Assembly: GCF_029623395.1 (NCBI RefSeq)
Contig: NZ_JAPYKK010000001.1
Coordinates: forward strand, 310,001-374,000
Direction of reading: 5' to 3'
Source: Sphingomonas echinoides
GTDB lineage: Bacteria > Pseudomonadota > Alphaproteobacteria > Sphingomonadales > Sphingomonadaceae
Length of the DNA: 64,000 nt
The position numbers and the translations under genes are program-made. How positions within the stretch are numbered: position 1 is the first letter of the stretch; every line of letters starts with the position of its first letter. Shown piece by piece: positions 19,287 to 27,820 of this stretch. The notes under the pieces were generated by a model. That model worked only from the letters and a program-made list of their open reading frames with translations. It did no database searches and was not told the DNA's origin.

Positions 19287-19304
19287 GTGCGGCCCATTAA
19301 CGCC

Positions 19305-20066
19305 TCATATGCCCGCATACCAATCGTAATCGACATTATCCTCCCAATAACCGCCCTTGCCGAGGCCGATCCCGGTGAGCGAGGCCACCGCATCGATCGC
19401 CATGACGTATTTGGCGTGCTTGTAGCCGAGCTGGCGCTCCAGTCGCAGCCGCACCGGCGCACCGTGCCCGACGTCGAGAAGCTGGTCGTTCATCCCCCAC
19501 GCCAGGATCGTCTGCGGGTGGAAAGCGTCGATCAGGTCGATCGACTCGTAATAGTTCGCGCCCGAGTAGAGATCCCCGCAGGTGAAGACGATGTAGCGTA
19601 CTGAGTCCTTCACCCCGGCTGCCTTGAGCACGCTGCCGAGCATCGGCCCGTGCCACTTGCCGATCGCGCTCCAACCCTCGACGCAATCGTGCCGGGTGAT
19701 CTGGGTGCGCGCGGGCATCGCCATCAGCTGCGCGTGCGAGATCGCGAGCGGTCGCGTGACGAGGCCGCCGACCTTGAGCCGCCAGCTGGCAAACCTGTCC
19801 GCGACCATCGCGGCATATTCGGGCGTGCCGGGGTTGCTGGTGCCGTTGGTGCGGAAGAAGGGCGACATCTGATCGACGCGGTATTCGGGCGCGAGGCTGT
19901 GCCGGTTCGACAGCGCGCGCTGCAGCCCCATGTTGAGCTTCTCGCCCGAGAACAGGATCTTCCGTGCCGCAGGCAGCTCTGCGACGCGGTCGCACCCGGC
20001 GAGCAAAGCGCCGGTGCCGAGCGCGGCGGTCTTCACCAGCGCGCGACGGGTGATCAGGCTGCTCAT
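19305..20066 (-). CDS. Sulfite-oxidase-fold molybdopterin oxidoreductase, Tat-exported
   Basis: A 253-residue protein with an N-terminal twin-Arg leader (SLITRRALVKTAALGTGALLAGC, Cys25 possibly a lipobox) and an oxidoreductase molybdopterin-binding domain. The Mo-ligating cysteine is C128 in RHDCVEGWSAIGKWHG. The fold is that of sulfite oxidase/MsrP. It is translationally coupled (4-base overlap) to a cytochrome b, which should pass electrons through the membrane. MsrP-MsrQ methionine-sulfoxide repair is the nearest analogy, but the partner is a b561/FdnI-like protein and not an evident MsrQ, so the substrate is open. Confidence 0.87.
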   Translation of the reverse strand: MSSLITRRALVKTAALGTGALLAGCDRVAELPAARKILFSGEKLNMGLQRALSNRHSLAPEYRVDQMSPFFRTNGTSNPGTPEYAAMVADRFASWRLKVGGLVTRPLAISHAQLMAMPARTQITRHDCVEGWSAIGKWHGPMLGSVLKAAGVKDSVRYIVFTCGDLYSGANYYESIDLIDAFHPQTILAWGMNDQLLDVGHGAPVRLRLERQLGYKHAKYVMAIDAVASLTGIGLGKGGYWEDNVDYDWYAGI

Positions 20067-20818
20067 GCTGCGTCCTCACGCTTGTCGTGGCCGGGGATTC
20101 GCCACCAGCCGGTAATCATCGAGCGCGTTTCGGGCCACGCGCCCGCCAGGATGACGAGCGCGAGATGGACGATGATGAACAGCACGACGCCGACCATCGC
20201 GATGAAATGCACCGAGCGCGCAGACGCGCGCCCCCCCATCAGATCGAGCAGCCACGGCCACGCCGCATCCATGCCCGGCGACAGCGCCAGCCCCGACAGG
20301 ATCATTGCCGGCAGCAGCACGAAGATCGTCAGCACATACGCCAGCTTCTGGAAGATATTGCGCGCATTGGGCTGCTTCGGATCATGGAAGCGCAGTGCGG
20401 CATGCTCCTTCGCGTCATACCAGAGATGCGCAGGCGTCAGTTCGCGCGCGCGGATCCGGAAGTCGCGCTGGAAGTGGCGGTTGAGCAAGCTGGAAACCAT
20501 GTAGAACAGCAGACCGAACCCCAGCACCAGCGCGAACAGGAGATGCCAGCGCCGCGCAATCGCAAGATTATAGCCCGCCGGGATCGTCAGCCACGACGGC
20601 GCACGTACGGTGTGCAGCCAGGCGTGGTCCGCATTCGCGCCGAACTGCCCCCAATAGAGATGCGGATGCGCGTTGAGGATGGTCAGCCCGCTGCCGATCA
20701 TGATGAAGATCGTGATCGCGGAAACCCAGTGCCAGATTCGCGTTGTCAGCCGGTGCCGATAGATCGGCGTGGCCGTACCGGGCGGGGGGATGTCGGGGGA
20801 GCGGGTTGCGTCGGTCAT
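20063..20818 (-). CDS. Cytochrome b561-type membrane subunit
   Basis: A 251-residue protein with about four to five membrane helices, of the cytochrome b/b6-Ni,Fe-hydrogenase family. Candidate heme histidines are visible in YRHRLTTRIWHWVSAITIF, RRWHLLFALVLGF, and SVHFIAMVGVVLFIIVHLA. It probably anchors and exchanges electrons with the molybdoenzyme whose gene starts inside its stop codon (ATGA). The ATG at 20818 was used; an in-frame ATG 39 bases upstream would add a non-conserved extension. Confidence 0.88.
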   Translation of the reverse strand: MTDATRSPDIPPPGTATPIYRHRLTTRIWHWVSAITIFIMIGSGLTILNAHPHLYWGQFGANADHAWLHTVRAPSWLTIPAGYNLAIARRWHLLFALVLGFGLLFYMVSSLLNRHFQRDFRIRARELTPAHLWYDAKEHAALRFHDPKQPNARNIFQKLAYVLTIFVLLPAMILSGLALSPGMDAAWPWLLDLMGGRASARSVHFIAMVGVVLFIIVHLALVILAGAWPETRSMITGWWRIPGHDKREDAA

Positions 20819-20912
20819 GCAGGTGCCTATTCGTGCGGTCGGCGGCGGTGCTTCCATCTACCGCGATTCCGTTGCGTCGCCCACCGCAAACCACGCCTCC
20901 GAGGATAACGCC

Positions 20913-21542
20913 ATGTCGGACCACCATTTTTATGAACCCAAGGATGGCCATGCGGGCATTCCCGGGCTCCGCCATGATCCGCTCAACGCGATCATCGCGC
21001 CGCGTCCGATCGGGTGGATCAGCACGCTGGCGGAAGACGGCACGCGCAATCTCGCGCCATACAGCTTCTTCAACCTGTTCAACTATCGCCCGCCAATCAT
21101 CGGCTTCTCGTCGATGGGGTGGAAGGACAGCGCGGCCAACATCACCGCGACGGGCGAATTCGTGTGGAACCTCGTCACGCGCGATCTGGGCGACGCGATG
21201 AACGCGAGCGCAGCGACCGTCGGCCCCGAGGTGGACGAGTTCGATCTGGCGACGCTTGCCACGGCACCCGCGCGGCTGGTCAAACCGCCACGTGTTGCAT
21301 CGAGCCCGGTCGCGTTCGAATGCCGCCACACGCAGACGTTGCGGTTGACCACCAAGGAGGGCGACGCCCTCGACCAGTGGATGATCCTGGGCGAAGTGAT
21401 CGGCATCCATATCGCCCCGAACCTGATCGCGGATGGGGCGTATCAGACCGCGGCGGCGCATCCCATTTTGCGCGGGGGCGGCCCGAGTGACTATTTCGAG
21501 ATCGGGGAGGACGCGTTGTTCAAGATGCGGCGGCCGGGGTGA
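20913..21542 (+). CDS. Flavin reductase (DIM6/NTAB) family protein
   Basis: A 209-residue protein with the FMN-binding split-barrel of flavin reductase-like proteins. The motif RPIGWISTLAEDGTRNLAPYS and then FFNLFNYRPPIIGFSS (about 31-70) is typical. Members bind FMN and reduce flavins or act as oxidoreductases. GAGGATAACGCC precedes the ATG at 20913. It is divergent from the cytochrome b gene (94 bases) and lies 75 bases before the photosensor operon, on the same strand, without clear evidence of co-transcription. Confidence 0.88.
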   Translation: MSDHHFYEPKDGHAGIPGLRHDPLNAIIAPRPIGWISTLAEDGTRNLAPYSFFNLFNYRPPIIGFSSMGWKDSAANITATGEFVWNLVTRDLGDAMNASAATVGPEVDEFDLATLATAPARLVKPPRVASSPVAFECRHTQTLRLTTKEGDALDQWMILGEVIGIHIAPNLIADGAYQTAAAHPILRGGGPSDYFEIGEDALFKMRRPG

Positions 21543-21617
21543 GGCGCCGGCGCCCCTCAAAAGTCTTAAAAGTGCGCGCTTGGCCGTTCTATGATTTGGC
21601 TTTAAGGCTTTAAGGCG

Positions 21618-23777
21618 ATGAATATATCGCTTCCTACCGTTCAGTTCGGAACGGATATCTCCGAGTGTGATCGCGAGCCGATTCACATTCCCGGCAGCAT
21701 CCAGCCCCATGGCTTATTGCTCATTGTAACCGCCGCCGATCAGCGCGTTGTTGCGGGGGCGGGCAGGTTGGAGACGGTATTCGGGGAGGATTGGCTGGGA
21801 CAGACCGTCACCGCGCTGCTGGGCGAAGGCGCTTCCCAGTTGCTCGGTGATTCGGTTCGACCGGTGTGCGTGTTCAGCGAGGTCGCCACGGCGGGTTGGG
21901 AGGGCGCCGCGCATCGCGATGGAGATCGCTGGCTGATCGAGCTCGAACCGTCCGATGCGCACAGTGCTACCGATATTCTCAGCTGGATCGACGATGTCGG
22001 AGTCAGCTTCGAGCGATCGGGCGGCTTGATCGAACTGTGCGAGCGCGCGGCGAAGAACTTTCGCAGCCTGATCGGGTTCGACCGGGTGATGATCTACCGG
22101 TTCCTCGATGATGATTCCGGCGTGGTCATCGCGGAGGATGCCGCGCCCCGTCTCGCCAGTTATCTCAACCATCACTTTCCCGCGTCCGACATCCCGCAGC
22201 AGGCGCGCGCGCTGTATTTGCGCAACCGCGTGCGGGTGATTCCCGACGTCGATTACCAGCCCGATCCGATCCGCCCCGCCGTCGAGGCTGGGGTGGACCT
22301 GAGCGATGTCGAACTGCGCAGCGTTTCGCCGATCCACATCCAGTATCTCAAGAACATGGGCGTTGCCGCCTCCGCATCGATCTCGATCGTCAAGGATGGC
22401 GTGCTGTGGGGCCTGGTCGCCTGTCACCACATGGCGCCGCGGCACTTGAGCGCGCCGACACGGCGCGCGGCCGCTTTGGTGGCGGGCGGGCTCGCCCGTC
22501 AAATCACCGCCAAGGAACAGGCCGACGATTACCGTGAGCGCCTGCGGATTCGTGCCGACGAGGACGTGATCGCCGCACATCTGGCGAGCGACACCGACCC
22601 GGCGCATCTGTTCAAGACGGCGGGTGCGGATCTGCGGCGGATGTTCGAAGCCGATGGCTTCGCGATCATCGACGGAGACACCATTCATGTCGACGGAGCA
22701 ACTCCCGAGCAGGATCAGATCCTGCAGGTTGCCGGCTGGTTTCGCCAGAAGGGCGTCGAGCCGTTCCACACCGACAGCCTGTCGACGCTTTTCCCGGCCG
22801 CCGCCGCCTATCGCGAACGCGCGAGCGGGCTGCTCGCAATCACCCTGTCGTTCCAGACGCCAACCATCCTGATGTGGTTCCGGGCGGAAGAGAAGCAGGT
22901 CGTCGAATGGGCAGGCAATCCGCACAAGGCGGTCAACCTGCAACCAGGCGAGAAGCTCACGCCGCGGGCATCGTTTGATTCGTGGTCGCAGGTCGTGCTC
23001 GGCAAGGCACGGCGGTGGTCGCATACGGAAATCGAGGCGGCGCGCCGGTTGCTTGGTCGACTGTACGATGCGCGGCAGAACCGCCGTATCCGTGATCTGG
23101 CGGACAATCTCAGCATCGCGGTTGCCGACAAGGATCGTCTGATCGCGCAACAGGAGACCTTGCTGAAGGAGGTCAACCACCGCGTCCAGAACAGCTTGCA
23201 GCTGGTGATGGCGTTTCTCGCGCTGCAAGGCCGCGCCAGCGAGGACCCTGCCCTGACCGCGCACTTGACCGAGGCGCAGCGGCGCCTGTCGGCGGTCGCG
23301 CTGGTCCATCGGCGTCTCTACACCGACGATAACGTCCAATCGATCGACCTTTCGCGCTACCTGTCCGACCTGATCGTCGACCTCAAGGGGTCGATGGGTG
23401 CGGAATGGGAGAACCAGTTCGTGCTGGATCTCGCCCCCGTCACGATCGCGGCGGACGATGCGGTCCAGGTCGGGCTGGTGCTGGTCGAACTTGTCATCAA
23501 CGCACAGAAATACGCTTATGGCGGCGCGCCGGGACAGATCTTCGTGACGCTGGAACAGCATCGCGCGCGTTTCCGGCTGATCGTCGCGGATGCGGGCCGC
23601 GGCAAGACCGGCACGCGCAAGGGCTTTGGGACGCGGATGCTCGACTCGATGGTCCGGAGGTTGAGCGGCACGCTTGAAGTCACCGACAATCTTCCCGGTG
23701 TCCGGACCGTGCTGACCGCCCCCATCACCCATCCGCGCAGTCCCGCGGAAACGATTGCGAATGGCACATATCAATGA
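21618..23777 (+). CDS. bphP: Bacteriophytochrome sensor histidine kinase
   Basis: A 719-residue red/far-red photoreceptor kinase. It has a PAS domain with the biliverdin-linking C17 (ECDREPIHIPGSIQPHG), a GAF domain (about 135-300) with the DIP motif (191-193) and the chromophore-contacting CHH at 269-271, and a PHY domain with PRASF (449-453). The HisKA_2/HWE-type kinase follows: H521 in EVNHRVQNSLQLV and the ATPase-like VLVELVINAQKYAYGG. All chromophore residues are present, so photoactivity is expected. No output regulator is fused. It overlaps the next gene by 4 bases (ATGA), and the heme oxygenase that makes its pigment is third in the operon. Confidence 0.96.
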   Translation: MNISLPTVQFGTDISECDREPIHIPGSIQPHGLLLIVTAADQRVVAGAGRLETVFGEDWLGQTVTALLGEGASQLLGDSVRPVCVFSEVATAGWEGAAHRDGDRWLIELEPSDAHSATDILSWIDDVGVSFERSGGLIELCERAAKNFRSLIGFDRVMIYRFLDDDSGVVIAEDAAPRLASYLNHHFPASDIPQQARALYLRNRVRVIPDVDYQPDPIRPAVEAGVDLSDVELRSVSPIHIQYLKNMGVAASASISIVKDGVLWGLVACHHMAPRHLSAPTRRAAALVAGGLARQITAKEQADDYRERLRIRADEDVIAAHLASDTDPAHLFKTAGADLRRMFEADGFAIIDGDTIHVDGATPEQDQILQVAGWFRQKGVEPFHTDSLSTLFPAAAAYRERASGLLAITLSFQTPTILMWFRAEEKQVVEWAGNPHKAVNLQPGEKLTPRASFDSWSQVVLGKARRWSHTEIEAARRLLGRLYDARQNRRIRDLADNLSIAVADKDRLIAQQETLLKEVNHRVQNSLQLVMAFLALQGRASEDPALTAHLTEAQRRLSAVALVHRRLYTDDNVQSIDLSRYLSDLIVDLKGSMGAEWENQFVLDLAPVTIAADDAVQVGLVLVELVINAQKYAYGGAPGQIFVTLEQHRARFRLIVADAGRGKTGTRKGFGTRMLDSMVRRLSGTLEVTDNLPGVRTVLTAPITHPRSPAETIANGTYQ

Positions 23778-25480
23778 GCACGGATCAAGCCAGCGGCGTA
23801 CCGGCAGACGGCGCGTTCGATCAGCCCAGCGACGATCTGATCGGCCGCCCCGGCGAACGCCACTGGAAACAGAGCACGATTACCGACCCGTCGCTGGAGA
23901 AGCGCGGCGGTATCTTCTTCGCCGCGATCGAGATGACGCGGATGCCGATGGTTCTCACCAATCCGAGGATGACGGATAATCCGATCGTGTTTGCGAACAA
24001 CGCGTTCCTGGATCTTACCGGATACGATCAGGACGAAGTGGTCGGTCGCAATTGTCGTTTCTTGCAAGGCCCGCTGACCGATCGCGCCGTCGTCGCGCAG
24101 TTGCGCACCGCGATCGCCGAACGCCGCGCGATCAGCCTCGAAATCCTCAATTACCGCCGCGACGGCTCGCCCTTCTGGAACGGGGTCTTCCTTGGGCCGG
24201 TTTATGACGAAGCGGGCGAACTGCTGTATTTCTTCGCGAGCCAGTTGGACGTGAGCCGCCGCAAGGAGGCCGAAACCAATGCCATGCAGAGCCAGAAGAT
24301 GGAGTCGATCGGGCAACTGACCGCCGGTCTGGCGCATGACTTCAACAACCTGCTCCAGGTGGTCAACGGCAGCCTGGAGCTGATGGCGGCGAAGCGCGAG
24401 GATCAGCGTGCCTTCAAGCGCTATCACGAGGCAGCGCTGACCGCCGCGCAGCGCGGCACCAAGCTCACGGCGCAGTTGCTGTCCTTCGCACGGCGCAGCC
24501 GCCTGGAGCCCCGCCAGGTCGAGATTTCGAGCTTGGTGTCCGAAATCGCGGAGTTGCTCGAGTCGACCGTCGGGTCGCGCGTCGATCTGCAACTGAATCT
24601 GCGCCGTCGCCTCCCCGCGATTCAGGTCGACCCGGTCCATTTCGAAACGGCGCTGATCAACGTGGTCAGCAACGCCCGCGATGCCATCGAAGCGGGGGGG
24701 ACGATCACGATCGCGACGTCGCTGCGGCAGATCGCTACGGACGAGATCCTCGGCCTCGCCGCTGGCAGCTACGTCCTGCTCGAAATCGTGGACAGCGGCC
24801 ACGGAATGACGCAGGCCGTGCTCGACCGCGCGATCGAGCCATTCTTCACGACCAAGCCGAAAGGCGCCGGAACCGGCCTTGGGCTCGCTATGGCACAAGG
24901 GTTCGCGCAGCAATCCGACGGGGTCCTGAAGCTGAGCAGCACCGAGGGCGAAGGCACGACGGTGCGCTTTTACTTTCCAATCGCGGAGCATGACAGGCCA
25001 GTTCAGGCGCTCGAACCGGACACGACGGGGTTCCGTGCGGAGGAAGTCGACAAGGTGGACCCGCCGCTTATCCTGGTGGTCGAGGACGAAGCGGCGATCG
25101 CTTTCCTTGCGGAAGAAATCCTCAGTGACGCAGGATATGCGGTCAAGGTCGCGAACGACGCGGACGAAGGGCTGCGCCTGTTCGAGCAACTCGATCGCGA
25201 GAACGGCGTGGCGCTGGTGTTCTCGGACGTGGTGATGCCGGGACCGCGCAACGGCCTTGCGCTCGCGCACGAGATCCGCGGGCGGAACCCCAAGGTTCCG
25301 ATCCTGATGACGACCGGCTATAACGACGAGATGTCGATCAATGGCCCGCAACCCGAAGCGCTCGACGTGCTCGGCAAACCGTATCGCAAGGAGGAGCTGG
25401 TCGAACGCGTACAGGCGGCGTTGCGCCGACGCGCCGGCCCCGCGCATCAGCGTTCCGATTTCGGCCACGCGCTGGGATGA
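23774..25480 (+). CDS. LOV-domain hybrid histidine kinase / response regulator
   Basis: A 568-residue blue-light kinase. The LOV domain (about 46-160) has the flavin-adduct motif GRNCRFLQG with photoactive C94 and the conserved Q157 in FFASQLDVS. HisKA follows with H188 in GLAHDFNNLLQ, then HATPase_c (about 285-405; NVVSNARDAI, DSGHGMTQ, GTGLGLAMAQG). A C-terminal receiver (about 431-550) carries acceptor D485 in FSDVVMPG. The LOV core is intact, so FMN photochemistry is expected. The start is inside the stop of bphP. The receiver may act as a phosphate sink or pass the signal to a separate regulator, not seen here. Confidence 0.95.
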   Translation: MSTDQASGVPADGAFDQPSDDLIGRPGERHWKQSTITDPSLEKRGGIFFAAIEMTRMPMVLTNPRMTDNPIVFANNAFLDLTGYDQDEVVGRNCRFLQGPLTDRAVVAQLRTAIAERRAISLEILNYRRDGSPFWNGVFLGPVYDEAGELLYFFASQLDVSRRKEAETNAMQSQKMESIGQLTAGLAHDFNNLLQVVNGSLELMAAKREDQRAFKRYHEAALTAAQRGTKLTAQLLSFARRSRLEPRQVEISSLVSEIAELLESTVGSRVDLQLNLRRRLPAIQVDPVHFETALINVVSNARDAIEAGGTITIATSLRQIATDEILGLAAGSYVLLEIVDSGHGMTQAVLDRAIEPFFTTKPKGAGTGLGLAMAQGFAQQSDGVLKLSSTEGEGTTVRFYFPIAEHDRPVQALEPDTTGFRAEEVDKVDPPLILVVEDEAAIAFLAEEILSDAGYAVKVANDADEGLRLFEQLDRENGVALVFSDVVMPGPRNGLALAHEIRGRNPKVPILMTTGYNDEMSINGPQPEALDVLGKPYRKEELVERVQAALRRRAGPAHQRSDFGHALG

Positions 25481-25508
25481 TCCGGAACACGCCGCGAAAA
25501 CGTTCGAT

Positions 25509-26060
25509 ATGTTAAATCCGTCAGCGGTGGTTCCAGTAGCCAGTCATCTGCGCACCATCACGCGCGCCGCGCACGACACGGTCGATGCCGCGTTCAGCCG
25601 GTTGGATCTTGCGGATCGGGCGGATTACGCACGGTTTCTCCTAGCGCACGCCGCGGCGACTGCAGCCGTCGAGGCGGTCCTGTCAGGCGACCCAACGCTC
25701 CCGCGGTGGCGGCCGCGCCTGGCGCTGCTGCAGAACGACCTCGCCACGCTCGAGCTCGCGCCCCCGCCCCCGCTGCCGTTCGACCCCGGTGGTACGTCGG
25801 CTGCGCGATTGGGTGCACTCTATGTTCTCGAGGGTTCGCGGCTGGGCGGCGCAGTGCTTGTCAAACGCGTATACCCGGGCGCTCCAACGGCTTTCCTGTC
25901 GGCACGACACGATCCGGGCGAATGGCGCGCCTTTCTGCGTGCGATGGACGAGCGTGGCGTCGGGCAGACGCCCGACTGGCTCGACACGGTCGCGTGCGGT
26001 GCGTCCGCCTGTTTCGCGTTGTACACGGCGTCTTCGCAGGCGCTCCCGGTTCCGCACTGA
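25509..26060 (+). CDS. bphO: Biliverdin-producing heme oxygenase
   Basis: A 183-residue protein of the heme oxygenase family. The proximal heme ligand H22 lies in RTITRAAHDTVDAAF, and the distal helix segment contains LGALYVLEGSRLGGAVLVKR. It opens heme to biliverdin, the chromophore of the bacteriophytochrome encoded two genes upstream, which explains the operon. The length is typical of bacterial BphO. The ATG at 25509, 28 bases after the LOV kinase, was chosen; a strong ribosome site is not obvious. It is convergent with the porin gene. Confidence 0.9.
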   Translation: MLNPSAVVPVASHLRTITRAAHDTVDAAFSRLDLADRADYARFLLAHAAATAAVEAVLSGDPTLPRWRPRLALLQNDLATLELAPPPPLPFDPGGTSAARLGALYVLEGSRLGGAVLVKRVYPGAPTAFLSARHDPGEWRAFLRAMDERGVGQTPDWLDTVACGASACFALYTASSQALPVPH

Positions 26061-26084
26061 CGATCGCCGTCGGGCTCGCCGCGC

Positions 26085-27518
26085 TCAGTAATTCCACTGC
26101 AATTGCGTCCGGATCACGTCCCCCTCGGCGCGACCGGTGCGCCGTTCATCCGCCTCGCTGCGCTGCATGTGCGCATAAGCGAGCGTCAGTTCCAGCGCGG
26201 GGACCGGCTGGAACTCGATCCCGAGCTCGACTTCATCGGTCTCCAGCCTTGGCGCGTTGGTCAACGCCTTCCATCCGCCGCGATACCGTTGCCACCGGGC
26301 ATAGGGCATGAACGGACCCACCGGGGACCGTCGCACGCGCGCCATCGTCTGCACGTACCCCCCGTTCAACGGAAGCGAGCGGATCGCGCCGCGCGCGACG
26401 TCGTATTCGGGGCCGCGCCCCCAGTTCCATTCCGCTTGGAAGCCCAACGGTTGCGGGTACAGGATCGCGTGGATCCCGCCGCGCACCTCGCGATAGGTAA
26501 TGCTGCTCGTCCCACCACTACGGATCTCCGGCTCGATCCCGTTCTGCAGCGCCGCTCCACCGACTTCGAGCACCTGCCCCGCAAATCTGGCACCGAGCCC
26601 GTCGAGCGCGAACGGCCACGTCCCCATCGCGACCGTCATCACGCCGTCGTTGGTTTCGGTCCGGTTGATACCCTGTCCGTTGAACACGCCGACGCCGAAC
26701 GCGCCATAATTGCCGAACAGCTTCTGGCCGTCGTCTTCGAGACGGTCCCAGATCCGGGCGACCTGCGGCGGGGTGTAATAGGCGATCACCCCGATGTCGC
26801 GCTCACCCGGCACTGCGCTATTGATCCCGTCGCTGCGATCGAGCGTCAGGCGATTGGACGAGGACTGCATGTTCTCCCAACCGAACGGCACCTTGGACTG
26901 GCCGACCCGCAGCCGGAACCGCTTGTCGCGGTCGAGGAAGGTATCGACATACGCGTCGCGCAGCTGGACGAACCCCTCGCGCCGCTCGCCGCCCGACTGG
27001 TTGCTGATGCTGTTGGCGAAATCGGGCTGGAAATAGAAGGATACCCGGTCGCTCAGATCGCCCTGCAGGATCAGCCGGATGCGCCGGAACGTGAAGTTGG
27101 TATCGTCGCCGAGCCCGCTGTCGCCAACCGAGCGCAACCGCGACACGCCATCGGGCGCGCGGCGATCCCCGCTGACGATTTCGTTGAACCGCACCTGGGT
27201 GTAGCCGCGGATCCCGATCCGGTCGTACCAATGCGGTTTGGCGGGCTTCGCCACGGCAGCGACCGCAGATGCCGGTTGCTCCGCGCGGGGTGCAGCCGGC
27301 GCGGCGATCGGGGCCGGTACCGCCGCGACGCTTGCGGGCGGCATGGGCGCTGGTCCGGGTGACGCCTTGCCTTTCTGCGCGGCTTTCATCTCGGCGATCG
27401 TCGCCTTGAGTTCGTCGATCTGTGCCTGCAATTCCTGCACCGTCTGCGCTGGCGCCCCCTCAAGCGGGAGGATCGAGCAGGCAGCGCCGAACGAGGCGGA
27501 TAAAAATCGTCGTTGCAC
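26085..27518 (-). CDS. Phosphate-selective porin O/P family outer-membrane protein
   Basis: A 477-residue porin. The signal peptide is residues 1-25. An N-terminal coiled coil (VQELQAQIDELKATIAEMKA) and a long Pro/Ala spacer (about 45-95) precede a 16-stranded barrel of the OprO/OprP type: IRGYTQVRFNE, FRRIRLILQGDLSDRVSFYFQPDF, RVGQSKVPFGWENMQSS, and the terminal YAHMQRSEADERR with QLQWNY. The start is a GTG; GAGAG lies upstream. Members pass phosphate or polyphosphate, but specificity cannot be read here. It is convergent with bphO. Confidence 0.88.
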   Translation of the reverse strand: MQRRFLSASFGAACSILPLEGAPAQTVQELQAQIDELKATIAEMKAAQKGKASPGPAPMPPASVAAVPAPIAAPAAPRAEQPASAVAAVAKPAKPHWYDRIGIRGYTQVRFNEIVSGDRRAPDGVSRLRSVGDSGLGDDTNFTFRRIRLILQGDLSDRVSFYFQPDFANSISNQSGGERREGFVQLRDAYVDTFLDRDKRFRLRVGQSKVPFGWENMQSSSNRLTLDRSDGINSAVPGERDIGVIAYYTPPQVARIWDRLEDDGQKLFGNYGAFGVGVFNGQGINRTETNDGVMTVAMGTWPFALDGLGARFAGQVLEVGGAALQNGIEPEIRSGGTSSITYREVRGGIHAILYPQPLGFQAEWNWGRGPEYDVARGAIRSLPLNGGYVQTMARVRRSPVGPFMPYARWQRYRGGWKALTNAPRLETDEVELGIEFQPVPALELTLAYAHMQRSEADERRTGRAEGDVIRTQLQWNY

Positions 27519-27820
27519 GGATCATACTCTCGGATCGTCGACGCTGCAGGCGGCACGGCACCGCCCCTGATCGCCGCTGCGGACCCCGAACACGGGCCGC
27601 CGATCACCCCGCCATTGCCGCAGGATCAGGACCTCGGCAAGATCCCGCCGCCGTGCCGATCCACTCGTATGCGCCGGAAATCCGTCAGTGCTGCGGCATT
27701 CGCGGCAGCCCGAGCGGAGGGTGGCAAGCCAACACCAGCAGCAGACCTCAATGCGTCGTGCACCCCCTTGCCCTGCGCCGTCGTGCGGGCGACAACGGCG
27801 GTCGTCTGGGGAGTATCATC
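27519..27820. other. Divergent intergenic region, no gene seen
   Basis: About 300 bases separate the porin and the divergent gamma-glutamyltransferase gene. It is as GC-rich as coding DNA, and a plus-strand frame crosses it, but it has no homology I recognise and continues as an out-of-frame reading of the next gene. Promoters for both genes should lie here. Confidence 0.4.

Noticed and set aside
21714..23774. A 686-codon frame antisense to bphP
   Set aside because: The sense strand holds every phytochrome motif, and the antisense product has no recognisable feature.
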